The position numbers and the translations under genes were made by a program. This document shows, piece after piece, positions 37,209 to 47,004 of a stretch of DNA of 64,000 nt. Below the pieces are notes generated by a model. The model did not search any database, had not been told where the DNA came from, and saw only the letters and a list, made by a program, of their open reading frames with translations. The stretch is from NCBI GenBank assembly GCA_030427585.1, contig JAUIBW010000007.1, positions 113,480-177,479 on the forward strand, given 5' to 3'. Numbering within the stretch: the first letter of the stretch is position 1; each line of letters starts with the position of its first letter. The DNA is from Bacteroidia bacterium (GTDB lineage Bacteria; Bacteroidota; Bacteroidia; Flavobacteriales; Flavobacteriaceae).

Positions 37209-38309
37209 TCATTTTATAAATGATTTGGCATATTGAGAAGGGGTTTTGCCGGTCCGTTTTTTGAAATATCTATTAAAAGATGATTTAGAATTAAAGCCGC
37301 AGTCATATGCCAAAGCCAACAAAGTAAATTGTTGATTATTATTTATCTTAACTAACCTCTTGAATTCTTCAACCCTAAAAGTATTAACAAAATCGTAAAA
37401 GTTCTTTCGTTCTTTTTCATTAATTGTTTGGGATAAGTAGTTAGGATGAACATCAAGCTTAGACGCAAGATCATTTAAAGAGAGTGTACTATCCTTATAC
37501 AATCCCTCTTCGATCATTAATTTTATTAAATTTTTATACAAATCTTCAGCTAATTTATCAGTTAACCCAGATTTTGCATATTTTTCTTTTTTGGTTTCTG
37601 TTTCAGAAGATTTCATAGTAACCTCGTTCAAAACCGGTATTTTACTATTGAAAACTACTCTTTGTTGTACTCCAAAAAAACCAATTAAAATCACAAAAAC
37701 CGAAACTCCGACAAAAATATAAGTATCATTATTTGTTAGTATTACGACACTCCAAATCCCTCCAAGACCATAAGTTAAGAATTGTAACCATTTTAAATTA
37801 ATTTCTTCAATATCAGAGAACTGATCACAAATATTTTTTCTATGCTTCATTAGTAATATATTCGACCAGAGTACATAGGCTATTCCTGATATAAAAATTA
37901 ATGTTAATCCAAAAATTCTAAATGTTTCATATTCTTCACCTCGATTTCCAAACACTTCTATTTTTTGTGCACCAGAAAGTAAAAAAAAGTTAGTAAGATA
38001 GGTATATCCAAAAATAGCTGGTAAAAAATGTAATGCTGCCATCCAGTTACTTTTTGGAAATTGATTTGTAACTGAAGAAACATAGAAATATAAAAAAACG
38101 CCATGAAATAGTGGTAAAGGAGTTTCTATCGCTAATAGGTGAGGCCAGTTATAAATCTGCCCTGTATGATCAATATAAAATAAAAAAAGGTGTACTGCCA
38201 TCAAAAGCATCCATATAAAAAGAAAGATGTCTGATTTTGATTTGTTCCTTTTATTAAGAAGTAATGCAGAGATAAATAAAGCTATACTTATACCACCAAA
38301 ATATATCAT
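37209..38309 (-). CDS. AraC-family regulator with N-terminal seven-helix membrane domain
   Basis: A 366-residue protein. Residues 1-220 contain about seven hydrophobic segments. A linker of about 35 residues follows, then an AraC-type DNA-binding domain (about 258-364). Its two helix-turn-helix units are SLNDLASKLDVHPNYLSQTIN and TLLALAYDCGFNSKSSFNRYF, followed by KKRTGKTPSQYAK. It is a membrane-bound transcription regulator that probably senses a signal in the membrane or periplasm; the ligand and targets are unknown. It starts three bases after the tex stop, so it is probably co-transcribed with tex. Confidence 0.9.
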   Translation of the reverse strand: MIYFGGISIALFISALLLNKRNKSKSDIFLFIWMLLMAVHLFLFYIDHTGQIYNWPHLLAIETPLPLFHGVFLYFYVSSVTNQFPKSNWMAALHFLPAIFGYTYLTNFFLLSGAQKIEVFGNRGEEYETFRIFGLTLIFISGIAYVLWSNILLMKHRKNICDQFSDIEEINLKWLQFLTYGLGGIWSVVILTNNDTYIFVGVSVFVILIGFFGVQQRVVFNSKIPVLNEVTMKSSETETKKEKYAKSGLTDKLAEDLYKNLIKLMIEEGLYKDSTLSLNDLASKLDVHPNYLSQTINEKERKNFYDFVNTFRVEEFKRLVKINNNQQFTLLALAYDCGFNSKSSFNRYFKKRTGKTPSQYAKSFIK

Positions 38310-38312
38310 TTT

Positions 38313-40439
38313 TTAATCCACAAGTGATAATTGAATTCTTTTTCTGTTTATATCAACATCGATTACAGTTACCATCAAGTGTTGATGTAATTGTACTACA
38401 GCATTTACATCACTAATGTATTCGTTTGCTAATTTTGAGATATGAATTAATCCACTTTCTTTAATCCCTATATCGACAAAACATCCAAAATTTGTAATAT
38501 TATTTACAATTCCTGGTAGTTTCATTCCTGTTTTTATGTCTTCTATGGTTTTTACATTAGGATCAAACTCAAAGACAGTTACTTTTTTTCTAGGGTCTAC
38601 ACCTGGTTTTTCTAATTCTCTAACAATATCGGTTAATGTAGGAAGCCCTACCTCATCGGTAATATAATTTTGTAGTTTGATTTTTGTAATGGCCTCTCTA
38701 TTTCCTATTAATTCATGTATAGGAACTCCAGCATCTTTTGCCATTTTCGAAACTAATGTATAACGCTCTGGATGCACTGCAGAATTATCAAGTGGATTTT
38801 TAGGGCTGGTAATTCGTAAAAAAGCTGCTGCCTGCTCATAAGCTTTTCCTCCTAGTCTTGGTACTTTTTTGAGTTCTTCGCGTGATTGTATTGCTCCATT
38901 TTCTGATCGATATGCTACAATATTCTCTGCAAGTTTTTCACCAATACCCGAAACATAGCTTAATAGCGGAACACTAGCAGTATTTACATTAATCCCAACA
39001 CCATTTACACAACTCATTACTACCGTATCCAATTCGTTTTTGAGCTTGGTTTGATCTACATCATGTTGATACTGCCCTACTCCTATAGCTTTTGGATCAA
39101 TTTTTACTAATTCTGCCAAAGGATCGGCTAATCGTCTTCCGATTGATACTGCACCACGTACAGTTATATCATAAGTTGGGAACTCTGCTCTGGCAATTTT
39201 GGACGCCGAGTATACTGAAGCTCCGCTTTCATTTACCATAAACACCTGGACTGGTTTATCAAATGGTATTTTTTTAATAAAAGCTTCTGTTTCTCGGGCA
39301 GCAGTACCGTTTCCTATGGCAATGGCTTCAATTTTATATGCATTTACAAGAGATCGTATTTTCTTAATAGCACTTGTAGTTTCTCGCTGTGGAGGATGAG
39401 GATAAATATTTTCGTTATGTAACAAATCACCATGGTTGTCTAGACACACCACTTTACATCCCGATTTAAAACCTGGATCCAAAGCCAGGATTCTCTTTTG
39501 CCCTAGTGGCGAGGCTAATAGTAATTGTTTTAAGTTTTGCGCAAAAACTTTTATAGCACTATCATCTGCTTTTGCTTTAAACTCATTAAGTATTTCTGTA
39601 GAGATTGCTGGTGTTAATAATCGTTTATAAGCATCAGAACCAGCCAAAAACATATGATCTGTACAGGCTTCAACATTTGTTTTGATCATTACATCATCTA
39701 TGATATCTAATGCCTCATCTTCTGGTACTGTTATTTTTACTCTTACTATTTTTTCATTTTCGGCTCTTAAAATTGCCAGTAGCCGATGTGATGGACATTT
39801 ATGAAGTGGTTCTTCCCAATCAAAATATTGTAAGTATTTTTGAGCAGCTAAATCATCCTTTTTTGTTTTAATTATGGTAGAGGCTATGGTAGCTTTGCGT
39901 TGATATAGCCTTCGTAATCTATTTCTTATTTTTTCATCTTCATTAATCCATTCTGCTATAATATCTCTTGCTCCTTGTAATGCCAGCTCTTCGCTAGTAA
40001 CAGTATCGTTTAGGTATTGCGAGGCAACAAAAAGAATTTCTTCCTCTTTTTGCTGTATAATGATCTTTGCCAAAGGTTCTAATCCTAGTTCTTTGGCAAC
40101 AGAAGCTCTGGTTTTTCTTTTTTTCTTGTATGGCAAATACAAATCCTCTACCTGTGTAAGTGTATCGGCAGCCAGAATTTTTTTCTCTAATTCTGGTGTT
40201 AAAGCTCCTTGTTCTTTGATTGTGACTAATACACTTTCTTTTCTTTTTTCTAAAGCTTCAAAAGCTGTTTTATGTTTTACGATCTCACCAATAGCTACCT
40301 CGTCAAGATCTCCTGTCATCTCTTTACGGTATCTAGAGATAAAAGGGATTGTAGCCCCATCATCTAGTAAGGAGATAGTTTTAGCAATTTGTTTTTCTGA
40401 AACAGGAATCTGTTTTGCTATAAAAGAAACGATACTCAT
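38313..40439 (-). CDS. tex: Tex-family RNA-binding transcription accessory protein
   Basis: A Tex protein of 708 residues from ATG 40439. This start gives the family N-terminus MSIVSFIAKQIPVSEKQI; an ATG 12 codons upstream adds an atypical stretch. Domains in order are a helical N-terminal region with FISRYRKEMTGDLDE, a YqgF-like RNase-H fold (ILALDPGFKSGCKV), the paired helix-hairpin-helix region (NVNTASVPLLSYVSGIGEKLA), and a C-terminal S1 domain (GIVNNITNFGCFVDIGIKES). It binds RNA/RNA polymerase and helps transcription recover. It is followed directly by the AraC-type gene. Confidence 0.96.
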   Translation of the reverse strand: MSIVSFIAKQIPVSEKQIAKTISLLDDGATIPFISRYRKEMTGDLDEVAIGEIVKHKTAFEALEKRKESVLVTIKEQGALTPELEKKILAADTLTQVEDLYLPYKKKRKTRASVAKELGLEPLAKIIIQQKEEEILFVASQYLNDTVTSEELALQGARDIIAEWINEDEKIRNRLRRLYQRKATIASTIIKTKKDDLAAQKYLQYFDWEEPLHKCPSHRLLAILRAENEKIVRVKITVPEDEALDIIDDVMIKTNVEACTDHMFLAGSDAYKRLLTPAISTEILNEFKAKADDSAIKVFAQNLKQLLLASPLGQKRILALDPGFKSGCKVVCLDNHGDLLHNENIYPHPPQRETTSAIKKIRSLVNAYKIEAIAIGNGTAARETEAFIKKIPFDKPVQVFMVNESGASVYSASKIARAEFPTYDITVRGAVSIGRRLADPLAELVKIDPKAIGVGQYQHDVDQTKLKNELDTVVMSCVNGVGINVNTASVPLLSYVSGIGEKLAENIVAYRSENGAIQSREELKKVPRLGGKAYEQAAAFLRITSPKNPLDNSAVHPERYTLVSKMAKDAGVPIHELIGNREAITKIKLQNYITDEVGLPTLTDIVRELEKPGVDPRKKVTVFEFDPNVKTIEDIKTGMKLPGIVNNITNFGCFVDIGIKESGLIHISKLANEYISDVNAVVQLHQHLMVTVIDVDINRKRIQLSLVD

Positions 40440-40628
40440 AAAATCAAGTTTTAGAATCGCTAAATATAATGCCAAAAATGGTGGATTATTTTATGCAGAA
40501 GAGAAAGTTTTCTACAATTTCTGAATAAAATTAATTTTAGTGTACATATCTGTATTTGATAGCTATATATCTAAGTATCGAAGCAATATTTTTTTAATAT
40601 AATCAGATAAGAAAATCAGAAAGTTGTG

Positions 40629-41627
40629 TTATTTGCCAAACGTTATCGTTTTTATAATCGCTTCAAGCTCAAACATATTATCTCTTTTACTTACCGAAGG
40701 GGCAAATACAAAACCTTCTAATACCATTAGTCTATTATTAGCAACATCTTCTATAGCATAATTAACAAATGGGCCTGCCATAAAACGATCTTTGATCTCC
40801 CAGGTTCCTTTGGTCTCGAAAGTAAACCTGTTATCTAACTCAATTTCGTAAAGATAAGGTGCATATGCTTCTTCAGTAATAAAATGACCAACTTCTGAGG
40901 TAGGAATTTTTATTGTTCCTATTGAATCTCTCATTTTTATGATACTAGAAACTGTATTAGAATCTTTGGTTACCGTTCCTAATGGTAATTCATAGATCAT
41001 CAGATTCATACTACCATGCTTAATATTTTTACGTATCCAGAAAAATTTATCTTCTTCAATAGCGATACGATACGCTGAAGGAATATTTAAAGTGATTCCT
41101 AATTTTTCTTGTAGCTGTGGAATCTTCTCTAAAGATTTTTTGATAATAGCCTGTTTTTCTTTGGTTTCTAAAGATTTATATTTTGAAATGATTGTTTCAT
41201 AATTCTTTCGAATCAAAGTAGTGATATCATCATCTGTAGCTCCAGAAATTACAGCACCTATTTGAGGGTTAGAAAATTTATTTTTTAATAATCCATATTT
41301 ATTTTCTTCTCCTGCTTCTTTTTTAATCCATAGAAAAATACGGCTCTGTTTTGTAAGGCCGGTAAAGGCTTCCATTGGTATTTGTCGCAATGTAAATAAA
41401 GGTTCTTCCTGGGGTAGTCCTGGCACTTCGGCTCCAAAATATTTTCTTATGGTATCACCAACATTACCGTTCCATAGCTCATTATCTACAACTACAGAAA
41501 GGTGATTAATTCTTCCATTAGAGTGTGCCATAGACTCCTGACTCTGCTGGCCTTTTTCTTTTTTAACCTCTTCTGTACAACTAACCATACAAAGCAGGCA
41601 AATAATTGCGAGGGATAATTTTCTCAT
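40629..41627 (-). CDS. DUF4837 family lipoprotein
   Basis: A 332-residue protein with a lipoprotein signal (LLCMVSC, Cys at about residue 17), followed by a charged linker and a mixed soluble domain. I recognise it as DUF4837, a Bacteroidota lipoprotein family often beside a LysM lytic transglycosylase gene, as here (21 bases). It is expected in the periplasm or outer-membrane inner face. Function is unknown; the neighbour suggests a link with cell-wall remodelling. Confidence 0.82.
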   Translation of the reverse strand: MRKLSLAIICLLCMVSCTEEVKKEKGQQSQESMAHSNGRINHLSVVVDNELWNGNVGDTIRKYFGAEVPGLPQEEPLFTLRQIPMEAFTGLTKQSRIFLWIKKEAGEENKYGLLKNKFSNPQIGAVISGATDDDITTLIRKNYETIISKYKSLETKEKQAIIKKSLEKIPQLQEKLGITLNIPSAYRIAIEEDKFFWIRKNIKHGSMNLMIYELPLGTVTKDSNTVSSIIKMRDSIGTIKIPTSEVGHFITEEAYAPYLYEIELDNRFTFETKGTWEIKDRFMAGPFVNYAIEDVANNRLMVLEGFVFAPSVSKRDNMFELEAIIKTITFGK

Positions 41628-41648
41628 AAGATAGATAATAGTTAGCGG

Positions 41649-43277
41649 TTATGATTTTGAAAGTTTCAGTGTCATACCTGGTTTTATACCACTACCACTA
41701 ATATCGTTCCAATTTTTAAGATTTTCGACAGATACTCCTTTAAATTTTTGTGAAATACTCCATAAAGTGTCTCCTGTCTTAACAGTATATACCTCTGAGC
41801 TATTAGCTGCAACCTTAGTTAACGCTTTCTTTGTTGTAGTTTTTCTAGGTTTGCTTGCTACGGGTCTACGAGGGTAAATGGTAAGACGTTGACCAATTCT
41901 AAGATTATTACTTCGTAAACCATTCCATTTTTTAATTTGACTTACTCTAACACCATAGCGTCTCGCAATTTTTCCTAAATAGTCACCGCTACGTACTCGA
42001 TATCGAATTCGGTCATTTGCTTCAAAGTATTTAGGCAATGGTTTTTCGCGCTTATCAAATTCTGCCTTAGCCAATGTGTAGATTTGATTTTCATTCGCAA
42101 CAAAAGGACCAACTTTATCCAGTGGTAATCGCAATACATAATCCTCATCTTTGATATACGGAATGATATCTAATTTATATGAAGGGTTTAGGAATTGTAA
42201 TTCTTCAATATCAATATTCATATATTCTGAAACCTGATCTAATGTGATCATTTGTTTTACTCGTATAGTGTCGGTTTCAAAATATGAAAACTCAGGTTTT
42301 CTGGGTTTAAAACCATGTTTGTCTGCATACTCAAAAATATACATTGTTGCCAAAAAAGCGGGTAAGTATCCTGCAGTTTCTCTGGGAAGATTATGTCTTA
42401 TGTTCCAATAATTTGTATATCCTCCACTTCGACGAATAGCCTTGGTTACATTACCAGGACCCGAATTATATGAAGCCAATGCAAGATCCCAGTCTCCAAA
42501 CACCTTATACAAATTAGAAAGATACTTGCAAGCAGCTTTGGTAGACATTATTGGATCCATACGTTCATCTACATATGAGCTAACTTCTAAACCAAACATT
42601 TTACCGGTACCAAACATAAACTGCCATAATCCCGTAGCTCCAACTCTAGACTTTGCCCTAGGTTTTAAAGCAGACTCTACAATAGCAAGGTATTTTATTT
42701 CTAAAGGAATGTTCTGATTGTCTAGCTCCTGTTCAAAAAGAGGAAAATAAAATTCGCTTAGTGCCATTAGGCGCTCTAAATGTTTGTGTCTATTTTTTAA
42801 ATACCTTTTGATCACACTCTCTAATGAAGGATTGTACTCTACATTAAAAGGTGTACGTGCATTAAGTTCTGCTAATCTTGCTTTTAACGTATCGGTAGGG
42901 AGATCAACATATTCTACTGGTTCATATTTCAGTTCGGTAACTGATTTGTATATAGTATCAAAAAGGTTAGAGTTATATAATTCTTGTTTCCAGATAGAAT
43001 CTAACTGTGACATTCTAGGATGGTCACTTGCTACATAAATCACACTGTCTTTTACACTTGTCGATGTTATGGTGGTCGTCTGTAGTTCTCCCATCGTTTT
43101 TATGACCTGAGTTGTATCTACGACCCGAACCATATCTTGTTTCAAATCCTGGGTTTTATTAAGTACAATCTCCTTGGTATTTTTCGGGGTTGATTGTTGC
43201 TCTGATGATGTTTCTTGTCCCATTAACGAAACCGAAACTAATAGAAAAGAAAGAAATAATGTGCAATAGTTATTCAT
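41649..43277 (-). CDS. Lytic transglycosylase with two LysM domains (MltD-like)
   Basis: A secreted murein hydrolase of 542 residues. A signal peptide (1-20, ending at SLMGQ) and a low-complexity region are followed by an SLT domain (about 188-310). Its catalytic Glu-201 is in IVESALKPRAKSRVGATGLW, and ASYNSGPGNVTKAI is the substrate-side motif. Two LysM domains follow, one beginning RYRVRSGDYLGKIARRYGV and one beginning VYTVKTGDTLWSISQKF. It cleaves glycan strands in peptidoglycan, giving anhydro-muropeptides. It is probably co-transcribed with the DUF4837 gene downstream. Confidence 0.94.
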   Translation of the reverse strand: MNNYCTLFLSFLLVSVSLMGQETSSEQQSTPKNTKEIVLNKTQDLKQDMVRVVDTTQVIKTMGELQTTTITSTSVKDSVIYVASDHPRMSQLDSIWKQELYNSNLFDTIYKSVTELKYEPVEYVDLPTDTLKARLAELNARTPFNVEYNPSLESVIKRYLKNRHKHLERLMALSEFYFPLFEQELDNQNIPLEIKYLAIVESALKPRAKSRVGATGLWQFMFGTGKMFGLEVSSYVDERMDPIMSTKAACKYLSNLYKVFGDWDLALASYNSGPGNVTKAIRRSGGYTNYWNIRHNLPRETAGYLPAFLATMYIFEYADKHGFKPRKPEFSYFETDTIRVKQMITLDQVSEYMNIDIEELQFLNPSYKLDIIPYIKDEDYVLRLPLDKVGPFVANENQIYTLAKAEFDKREKPLPKYFEANDRIRYRVRSGDYLGKIARRYGVRVSQIKKWNGLRSNNLRIGQRLTIYPRRPVASKPRKTTTKKALTKVAANSSEVYTVKTGDTLWSISQKFKGVSVENLKNWNDISGSGIKPGMTLKLSKS

Positions 43278-43414
43278 CTTATAAATGCATTTGCTTTTAG
43301 TTCAACGGAAATTTGGGGCTATTTGTATTGTTTTTAACATGTTATCAACAATACTGCAGCGAAAATCGCACTTTTTTTTCTAAACTGCAAAAAATCAAAG
43401 CGTTAAAAACATTA

Positions 43415-43441
43415 AAAAAACGGTTAAAACAACCGTTTTTT
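43415..43441. terminator. Rho-independent terminator after pgk
   Basis: AAAAAACGGTT (43415-43425) pairs with AACCGTTTTTT (43431-43441) around a five-base loop. On the minus strand it follows the pgk stop by about 47 bases and is followed by a U run. Confidence 0.85.
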
Positions 43442-43487
43442 CATAATTTTTATAAAAATTAAGTGTTTTTCCTACAAAAAATACATG

Positions 43488-44678
43488 TTATTCATTTTCT
43501 ATTGCAGCTATTCCAGGTAATGTTTTACCTTCTAAGCTTTCTAACATAGCGCCTCCTCCTGTAGAAACATAACTTACTTTAGTTCCAAAACCAAATTGTT
43601 TTACTGCTGCTACAGAATCTCCTCCTCCTACAAGAGAAAATGCTCCATTTGCTGTAGCTTCTGCTATAGAGTGTCCTAATGTTATTGTTCCTTTAGCAAA
43701 ATTTTCCATCTCAAAAACACCTAGTGGTCCATTCCATAATATAGTTTTTGATTTCAAAATTACATCATGAAAATTTTTCATTGTTTCGGGTCCGACATCA
43801 AGTCCTTGCCAACCATCAGGAATCATATTAACAGCAATAACCTTAGTGCTTGCATTATTATCAAATGCGTCTGCTCCCAATACATCTACAGGAAGGTGAA
43901 TTTCTACTCCTTTTTCTTTAGCTTTTCTTAAAATCTCTAATGCCAATTCTTGTTTATCATCTTCACAAATAGAATCTCCTATTTGGCCTCCTAGAGCTTT
44001 AATAAAGGTATAGGTCATTCCTCCACCAATAATCAAGTGATCTATTTTATCCAGAATATTCTCAATTATAGTAATTTTTGAAGATACTTTTGATCCTCCC
44101 AAAACAGCGGTCACAGGTTTCTCTCCGCTTTTTAATACTTTATCAATACTTTCTATTTCTTTTGCCAACAAGCTACCAAAACATTTTCGTTCAGGAAAAA
44201 ATTGCGCTACAATAGTGGTAGAAGCATGTGCTCTGTGCGCTGTACCAAATGCATCATTTACATAAATATCTCCCAGTTTTGACAATTGTTCTGCAAAAAC
44301 AGTATCTCCGCTTGTTTCATTAGGGTGAAATCTCAAATTTTCTAATAATAAAACTTCACCAGAGTTTAACGTCGCAACAGCATCTTCTGCCTCCTGACCA
44401 ATACAGTTAGCTACATATTTGACTTGTACCCCAAGAATATCTGCAACTTTATCTACGATATGTCTTAATGAAAACTCATCCTGAACACCTTTTGGTCTAC
44501 CCAAATGAGACATCAGGATTGCACTTCCTCCATCTTCCAAAACCTTAATTATAGTAGGTTTTGCAGCTTGAATTCTAGTGTCATCTGTTACTTCAAAATT
44601 TTCATTTAAAGGAACATTAAAATCTACTCGAATTAATGCTTTTTTATTTTCAAAATTAAAATCGTCAATTGTCTTCAT
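43488..44678 (-). CDS. pgk: Phosphoglycerate kinase
   Basis: A glycolytic enzyme of 396 residues that transfers phosphate from 1,3-bisphosphoglycerate to ADP. Family motifs are [14 protein letters not shown] (13-26), [56 protein letters not shown] and the C-terminal nucleotide-binding [10 protein letters not shown] followed by [11 protein letters not shown]. It is single-copy-like and full length, flanked by large intergenic regions with its own promoter and terminator. Confidence 0.98.
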   Translation of the reverse strand: MKTIDDFNFENKKALIRVDFNVPLNENFEVTDDTRIQAAKPTIIKVLEDGGSAILMSHLGRPKGVQDEFSLRHIVDKVADILGVQVKYVANCIGQEAEDAVATLNSGEVLLLENLRFHPNETSGDTVFAEQLSKLGDIYVNDAFGTAHRAHASTTIVAQFFPERKCFGSLLAKEIESIDKVLKSGEKPVTAVLGGSKVSSKITIIENILDKIDHLIIGGGMTYTFIKALGGQIGDSICEDDKQELALEILRKAKEKGVEIHLPVDVLGADAFDNNASTKVIAVNMIPDGWQGLDVGPETMKNFHDVILKSKTILWNGPLGVFEMENFAKGTITLGHSIAEATANGAFSLVGGGDSVAAVKQFGFGTKVSYVSTGGGAMLESLEGKTLPGIAAIENE

Positions 44679-44760
44679 GATACTAAATTGGTTTTTCGCA
44701 AACGAAAATAATTCTATTTCATTAAAAACATCAAAATCTGATAGAAAAATTACCCGAAAT

Positions 44761-44768
44761 CAAAGGTA
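44761..44768 (-). promoter_or_regulatory. Predicted -7 element for pgk
   Basis: The minus strand reads TACCTTTG at 44768-44761, 82 bases before the pgk ATG. TTTG lies 15 bases further upstream, shorter than the usual 17-21-base spacing, so the -33 match is weak. Confidence 0.4.
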
Positions 44769-45044
44769 ATTTTTCACTTTTACCAAATTTTTATAAAAAC
44801 CCTTTTTTCAATAAAAGAATCATAGTTAAATAAATTGTATTACTATCAAACCAAAAAGGTTTCGGTTTTGATGTTCATTTATAAAATCGGGTATTCTATT
44901 CTATTTTCATACTTACTCATTTAGGATACCTTAGGATAAGATAAATCTTCGTAGCTATTAATATCTTGTTTGTATGTGAAAATCAACACTAATTTAACTT
45001 GTGTTTGGCTCTGGTTATTTATACAACGGATTTTCTAGTAAAAT

Positions 45045-45065
45045 ATAATAAGTAGTACTTGTTAT
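45045..45065. promoter_or_regulatory. 21-bp near-perfect palindrome, possible operator
   Basis: ATAATAAGTA and TACTTGTTAT flank a central G and match as an inverted repeat at nine of ten positions. It lies 136 bases upstream of holB in otherwise featureless sequence. Confidence 0.3.
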
Positions 45066-45190
45066 AAGTGCAGATACTGAAGCTAAATAAATACTATATC
45101 TTTATAATTGTTGTATTGGTAATTTAAAGGGTCGCTCGATTTTATCAGGTTTTATATCTTATAGATCTGCTTTCTTTTTTAGGTATCCCT

Positions 45191-45199
45191 TATATTTGC
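45191..45199 (+). promoter_or_regulatory. -7 element abutting the holB start
   Basis: TATATTTGC at 45191-45199 is an exact TAnnTTTG element that ends only two bases before the ATG at 45202. If used, transcription would begin at or just inside the start codon, giving a leaderless message. No TTG at -33 was found. Confidence 0.35.
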
Positions 45200-45201
45200 C
45201 C

Positions 45202-46356
45202 ATGCTTTTCTCAGAAATATTAGGTTTAAAACATATCAAGAGCTATTTGACCACCAGTGCTGATCGTCAAAGAATACCTCATGCGCAACTTTTTGTTGGC
45301 CCTAATGGTAGTGGAACTTTACCCATGGCTATTGCTTATGCACAGTATGTTTTGTGTCAAAATCAAAATGGAGAAAATACAAATGGTCTTGAGGCTTGTA
45401 ATGTAAAGTTTAATCATCTGGCACATCCTGATTTACATTTTGTATATCCCGTTGCTGTAAACGATAAGGTAAAAAAACATCCCACATCTGATCAATTTGC
45501 CGAAGAGTGGAGGCATTTTGTAAATGAAAATCCATATGGAAGTATTTTTGACTGGTATCTTTCTCTTGGTATCGAAAAAAAACAGGGGCAAATAGGAGTA
45601 GATGAAGCTCTTGAAATTGTTAAAAAACTTTCGTTAAAAAGCTACGAGGGAGGATACAAAATAATGTTGATCTGGATGGCGGATAAAATGAATATTGCCG
45701 CCTCTAATAAGCTTCTTAAATTAATTGAAGAACCTCCCGAGAAAACCATATTTATACTTATCACAGAAGATGAGGAGCAACTTATACAAACCATTAGATC
45801 CAGATGCCAGGTATTGCATTTCCCTCCTTTGGGAGAACAGGTAATAAAAGAAGCGCTTCAGAAAAAAGAGAAGATTTCTGATAGCGAAGCTTTAAAAATA
45901 GCACATCAGGCTAATGGCGATTATAGCAAAGCTTTACATCTTCTACATCATGATGGTGGTGATGATCAATTTGAAGATTGGTTTATACAATGGATACGCA
46001 CAGCATTTAAAGCCAAAGGGAATAAGTCTGCTGTAAATGACTTAATTAACTGGAGTGAATCTATTGCAGGTACAGGAAGAGAAACACAAAAAAGGTTTCT
46101 GAAATATTGCCTGGATTTTTTCAGACAAGCAATGTTGCTTAATTATGGTGCAGAAGATTTGGTCTTCCTAGAACCAAATACAAATGGTTTTAAATTAAAG
46201 AACTTTGCTCCTTTTATTCACGGTGCCAATATTATAGATATCTGTGACGAACTTCAGGATGCAGCTTATCATATAGAACGAAATGGTAATGCAAAAATAA
46301 TTCTTACCGATCTCTCTATAAAACTTACTCGATTATTACATAAAAAAAGTTCATAA
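45202..46356 (+). CDS. holB: DNA polymerase III subunit delta' (clamp-loader)
   Basis: A 384-residue AAA+ clamp-loader subunit. Motifs are the degenerate nucleotide loop QLFVGPNGSGTLPMAIAYA, the zinc-region cysteines around residues 53 and 67, and the sensor-type segment KLIEEPPEKTIFILITEDEEQ followed by IRSRCQVLHFPPL. The C-terminal part is helical, as expected for the collar domain. The ATG at 45202 (MLFSEILGLKHIKSYL) is chosen over a TTG two codons upstream, because it matches the family start. Confidence 0.93.
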   Translation: MLFSEILGLKHIKSYLTTSADRQRIPHAQLFVGPNGSGTLPMAIAYAQYVLCQNQNGENTNGLEACNVKFNHLAHPDLHFVYPVAVNDKVKKHPTSDQFAEEWRHFVNENPYGSIFDWYLSLGIEKKQGQIGVDEALEIVKKLSLKSYEGGYKIMLIWMADKMNIAASNKLLKLIEEPPEKTIFILITEDEEQLIQTIRSRCQVLHFPPLGEQVIKEALQKKEKISDSEALKIAHQANGDYSKALHLLHHDGGDDQFEDWFIQWIRTAFKAKGNKSAVNDLINWSESIAGTGRETQKRFLKYCLDFFRQAMLLNYGAEDLVFLEPNTNGFKLKNFAPFIHGANIIDICDELQDAAYHIERNGNAKIILTDLSIKLTRLLHKKSS

Positions 46357-46431
46357 CGTATAGTTTACCAGCGGTTAATACTTAAGAATAGTAAATTAAA
46401 AATCAATATTTTTTAGTCTAAAATCTTATTC

Positions 46432-46439
46432 TATATTTG
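46432..46439 (+). promoter_or_regulatory. Predicted -7 element for the DoxX-like gene
   Basis: TATATTTG at 46432-46439 fits TAnnTTTG and ends 20 bases before the ATG at 46460. No clear -33 element was found. Confidence 0.4.
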
Positions 46440-46459
46440 GTACTCTAAACTAATCTCAC

Positions 46460-46858
46460 ATGGATAATTTTATAAATAATATTGTTTCAATAACCATCTT
46501 ACTATTTCTTCTTATTACTTTTTTACAATCAGGAATCGATAAAATAATCGATTGGAAAGGAAACCTTGGTTGGCTAAAAGAACATTTTGCTGCTACTTTT
46601 ATGGGAAATGTGGTTCCTCTTCTTTTAACAATCATTTTAATCATTGAAATGATTACGGCAGTGTGCTGCGTTATTGGTATCTATGATCTTATTACAGATG
46701 ATAGTACATACTATGCGGTTTTGGCGATGTTTTTAGCGTGTATAACGCTTCTAATGCTGCTTTTTGGACAAAGAGTAGCAAAAGATTATCAAGGGGCTTT
46801 AACAATCACATGTTACTTTGTAGTAGCCATCTTTGGGTTATATGTGGTTTCTTTATAA
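46460..46858 (+). CDS. DoxX-like small membrane protein
   Basis: A 132-residue protein with four predicted membrane segments (about 8-25, 49-72, 83-105, 113-131). The pattern LITFLQSGIDKIIDWKGNLGWL, with a conserved-looking SGxDK segment after the first helix, resembles the DoxX/DoxD-like family. The exact family assignment is moderate. No function is inferred beyond an inner-membrane protein. It is monocistronic, with its own promoter element and a shared terminator. Confidence 0.65.
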   Translation: MDNFINNIVSITILLFLLITFLQSGIDKIIDWKGNLGWLKEHFAATFMGNVVPLLLTIILIIEMITAVCCVIGIYDLITDDSTYYAVLAMFLACITLLMLLFGQRVAKDYQGALTITCYFVVAIFGLYVVSL

Positions 46859-46950
46859 AGCATTTTATAGTACTGAAGCATATTAATTAGGTAGTGTTAT
46901 TTCTATTTAATCGATGTTATAAAGTTTTAAAAGTAAATAATTAAGCAAAA

Positions 46951-46978
46951 AAATCCTGCTTTGTTTAAAGCAGGATTT
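46951..46978. terminator. Bidirectional rho-independent terminator
   Basis: AAATCCTGCTTT (46951-46962) pairs perfectly with AAAGCAGGATTT (46967-46978) around a four-base loop. It lies between the convergent DoxX-like gene (+) and the PorP/SprF gene (-), with a run of seven A on the left side forming the U tract for the minus strand. Confidence 0.85.
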
Positions 46979-47004
46979 TAGAATTTCTTTTAAAACAAAC
47001 CATA

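Larger units (their letters stand above)
44679..45201. other. 523-base divergent intergenic region (pgk / holB)
   Basis: No coding frame was seen. It holds a small hairpin in the pgk leader (TTTTCG-CAAA-CGAAAA, 44693-44708), a -7 element towards pgk, a 21-bp near-perfect palindrome at 45045-45065, and a -7 element almost touching holB. Confidence 0.5.

Noticed and set aside
40440..40475. Upstream ATG for tex adding 12 residues
   Set aside because: The added stretch is not family-like; the second ATG (40439) gives the conserved N-terminus.
40060..40524. 154-codon plus-strand open frame opposite tex
   Set aside because: It is antisense to a clear tex coding region, with no recognisable domain.
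45196..45201. TTG start for holB two codons upstream of the ATG
   Set aside because: The family begins at the MLFSEILG methionine, and the TTG lies inside the predicted -7 element.
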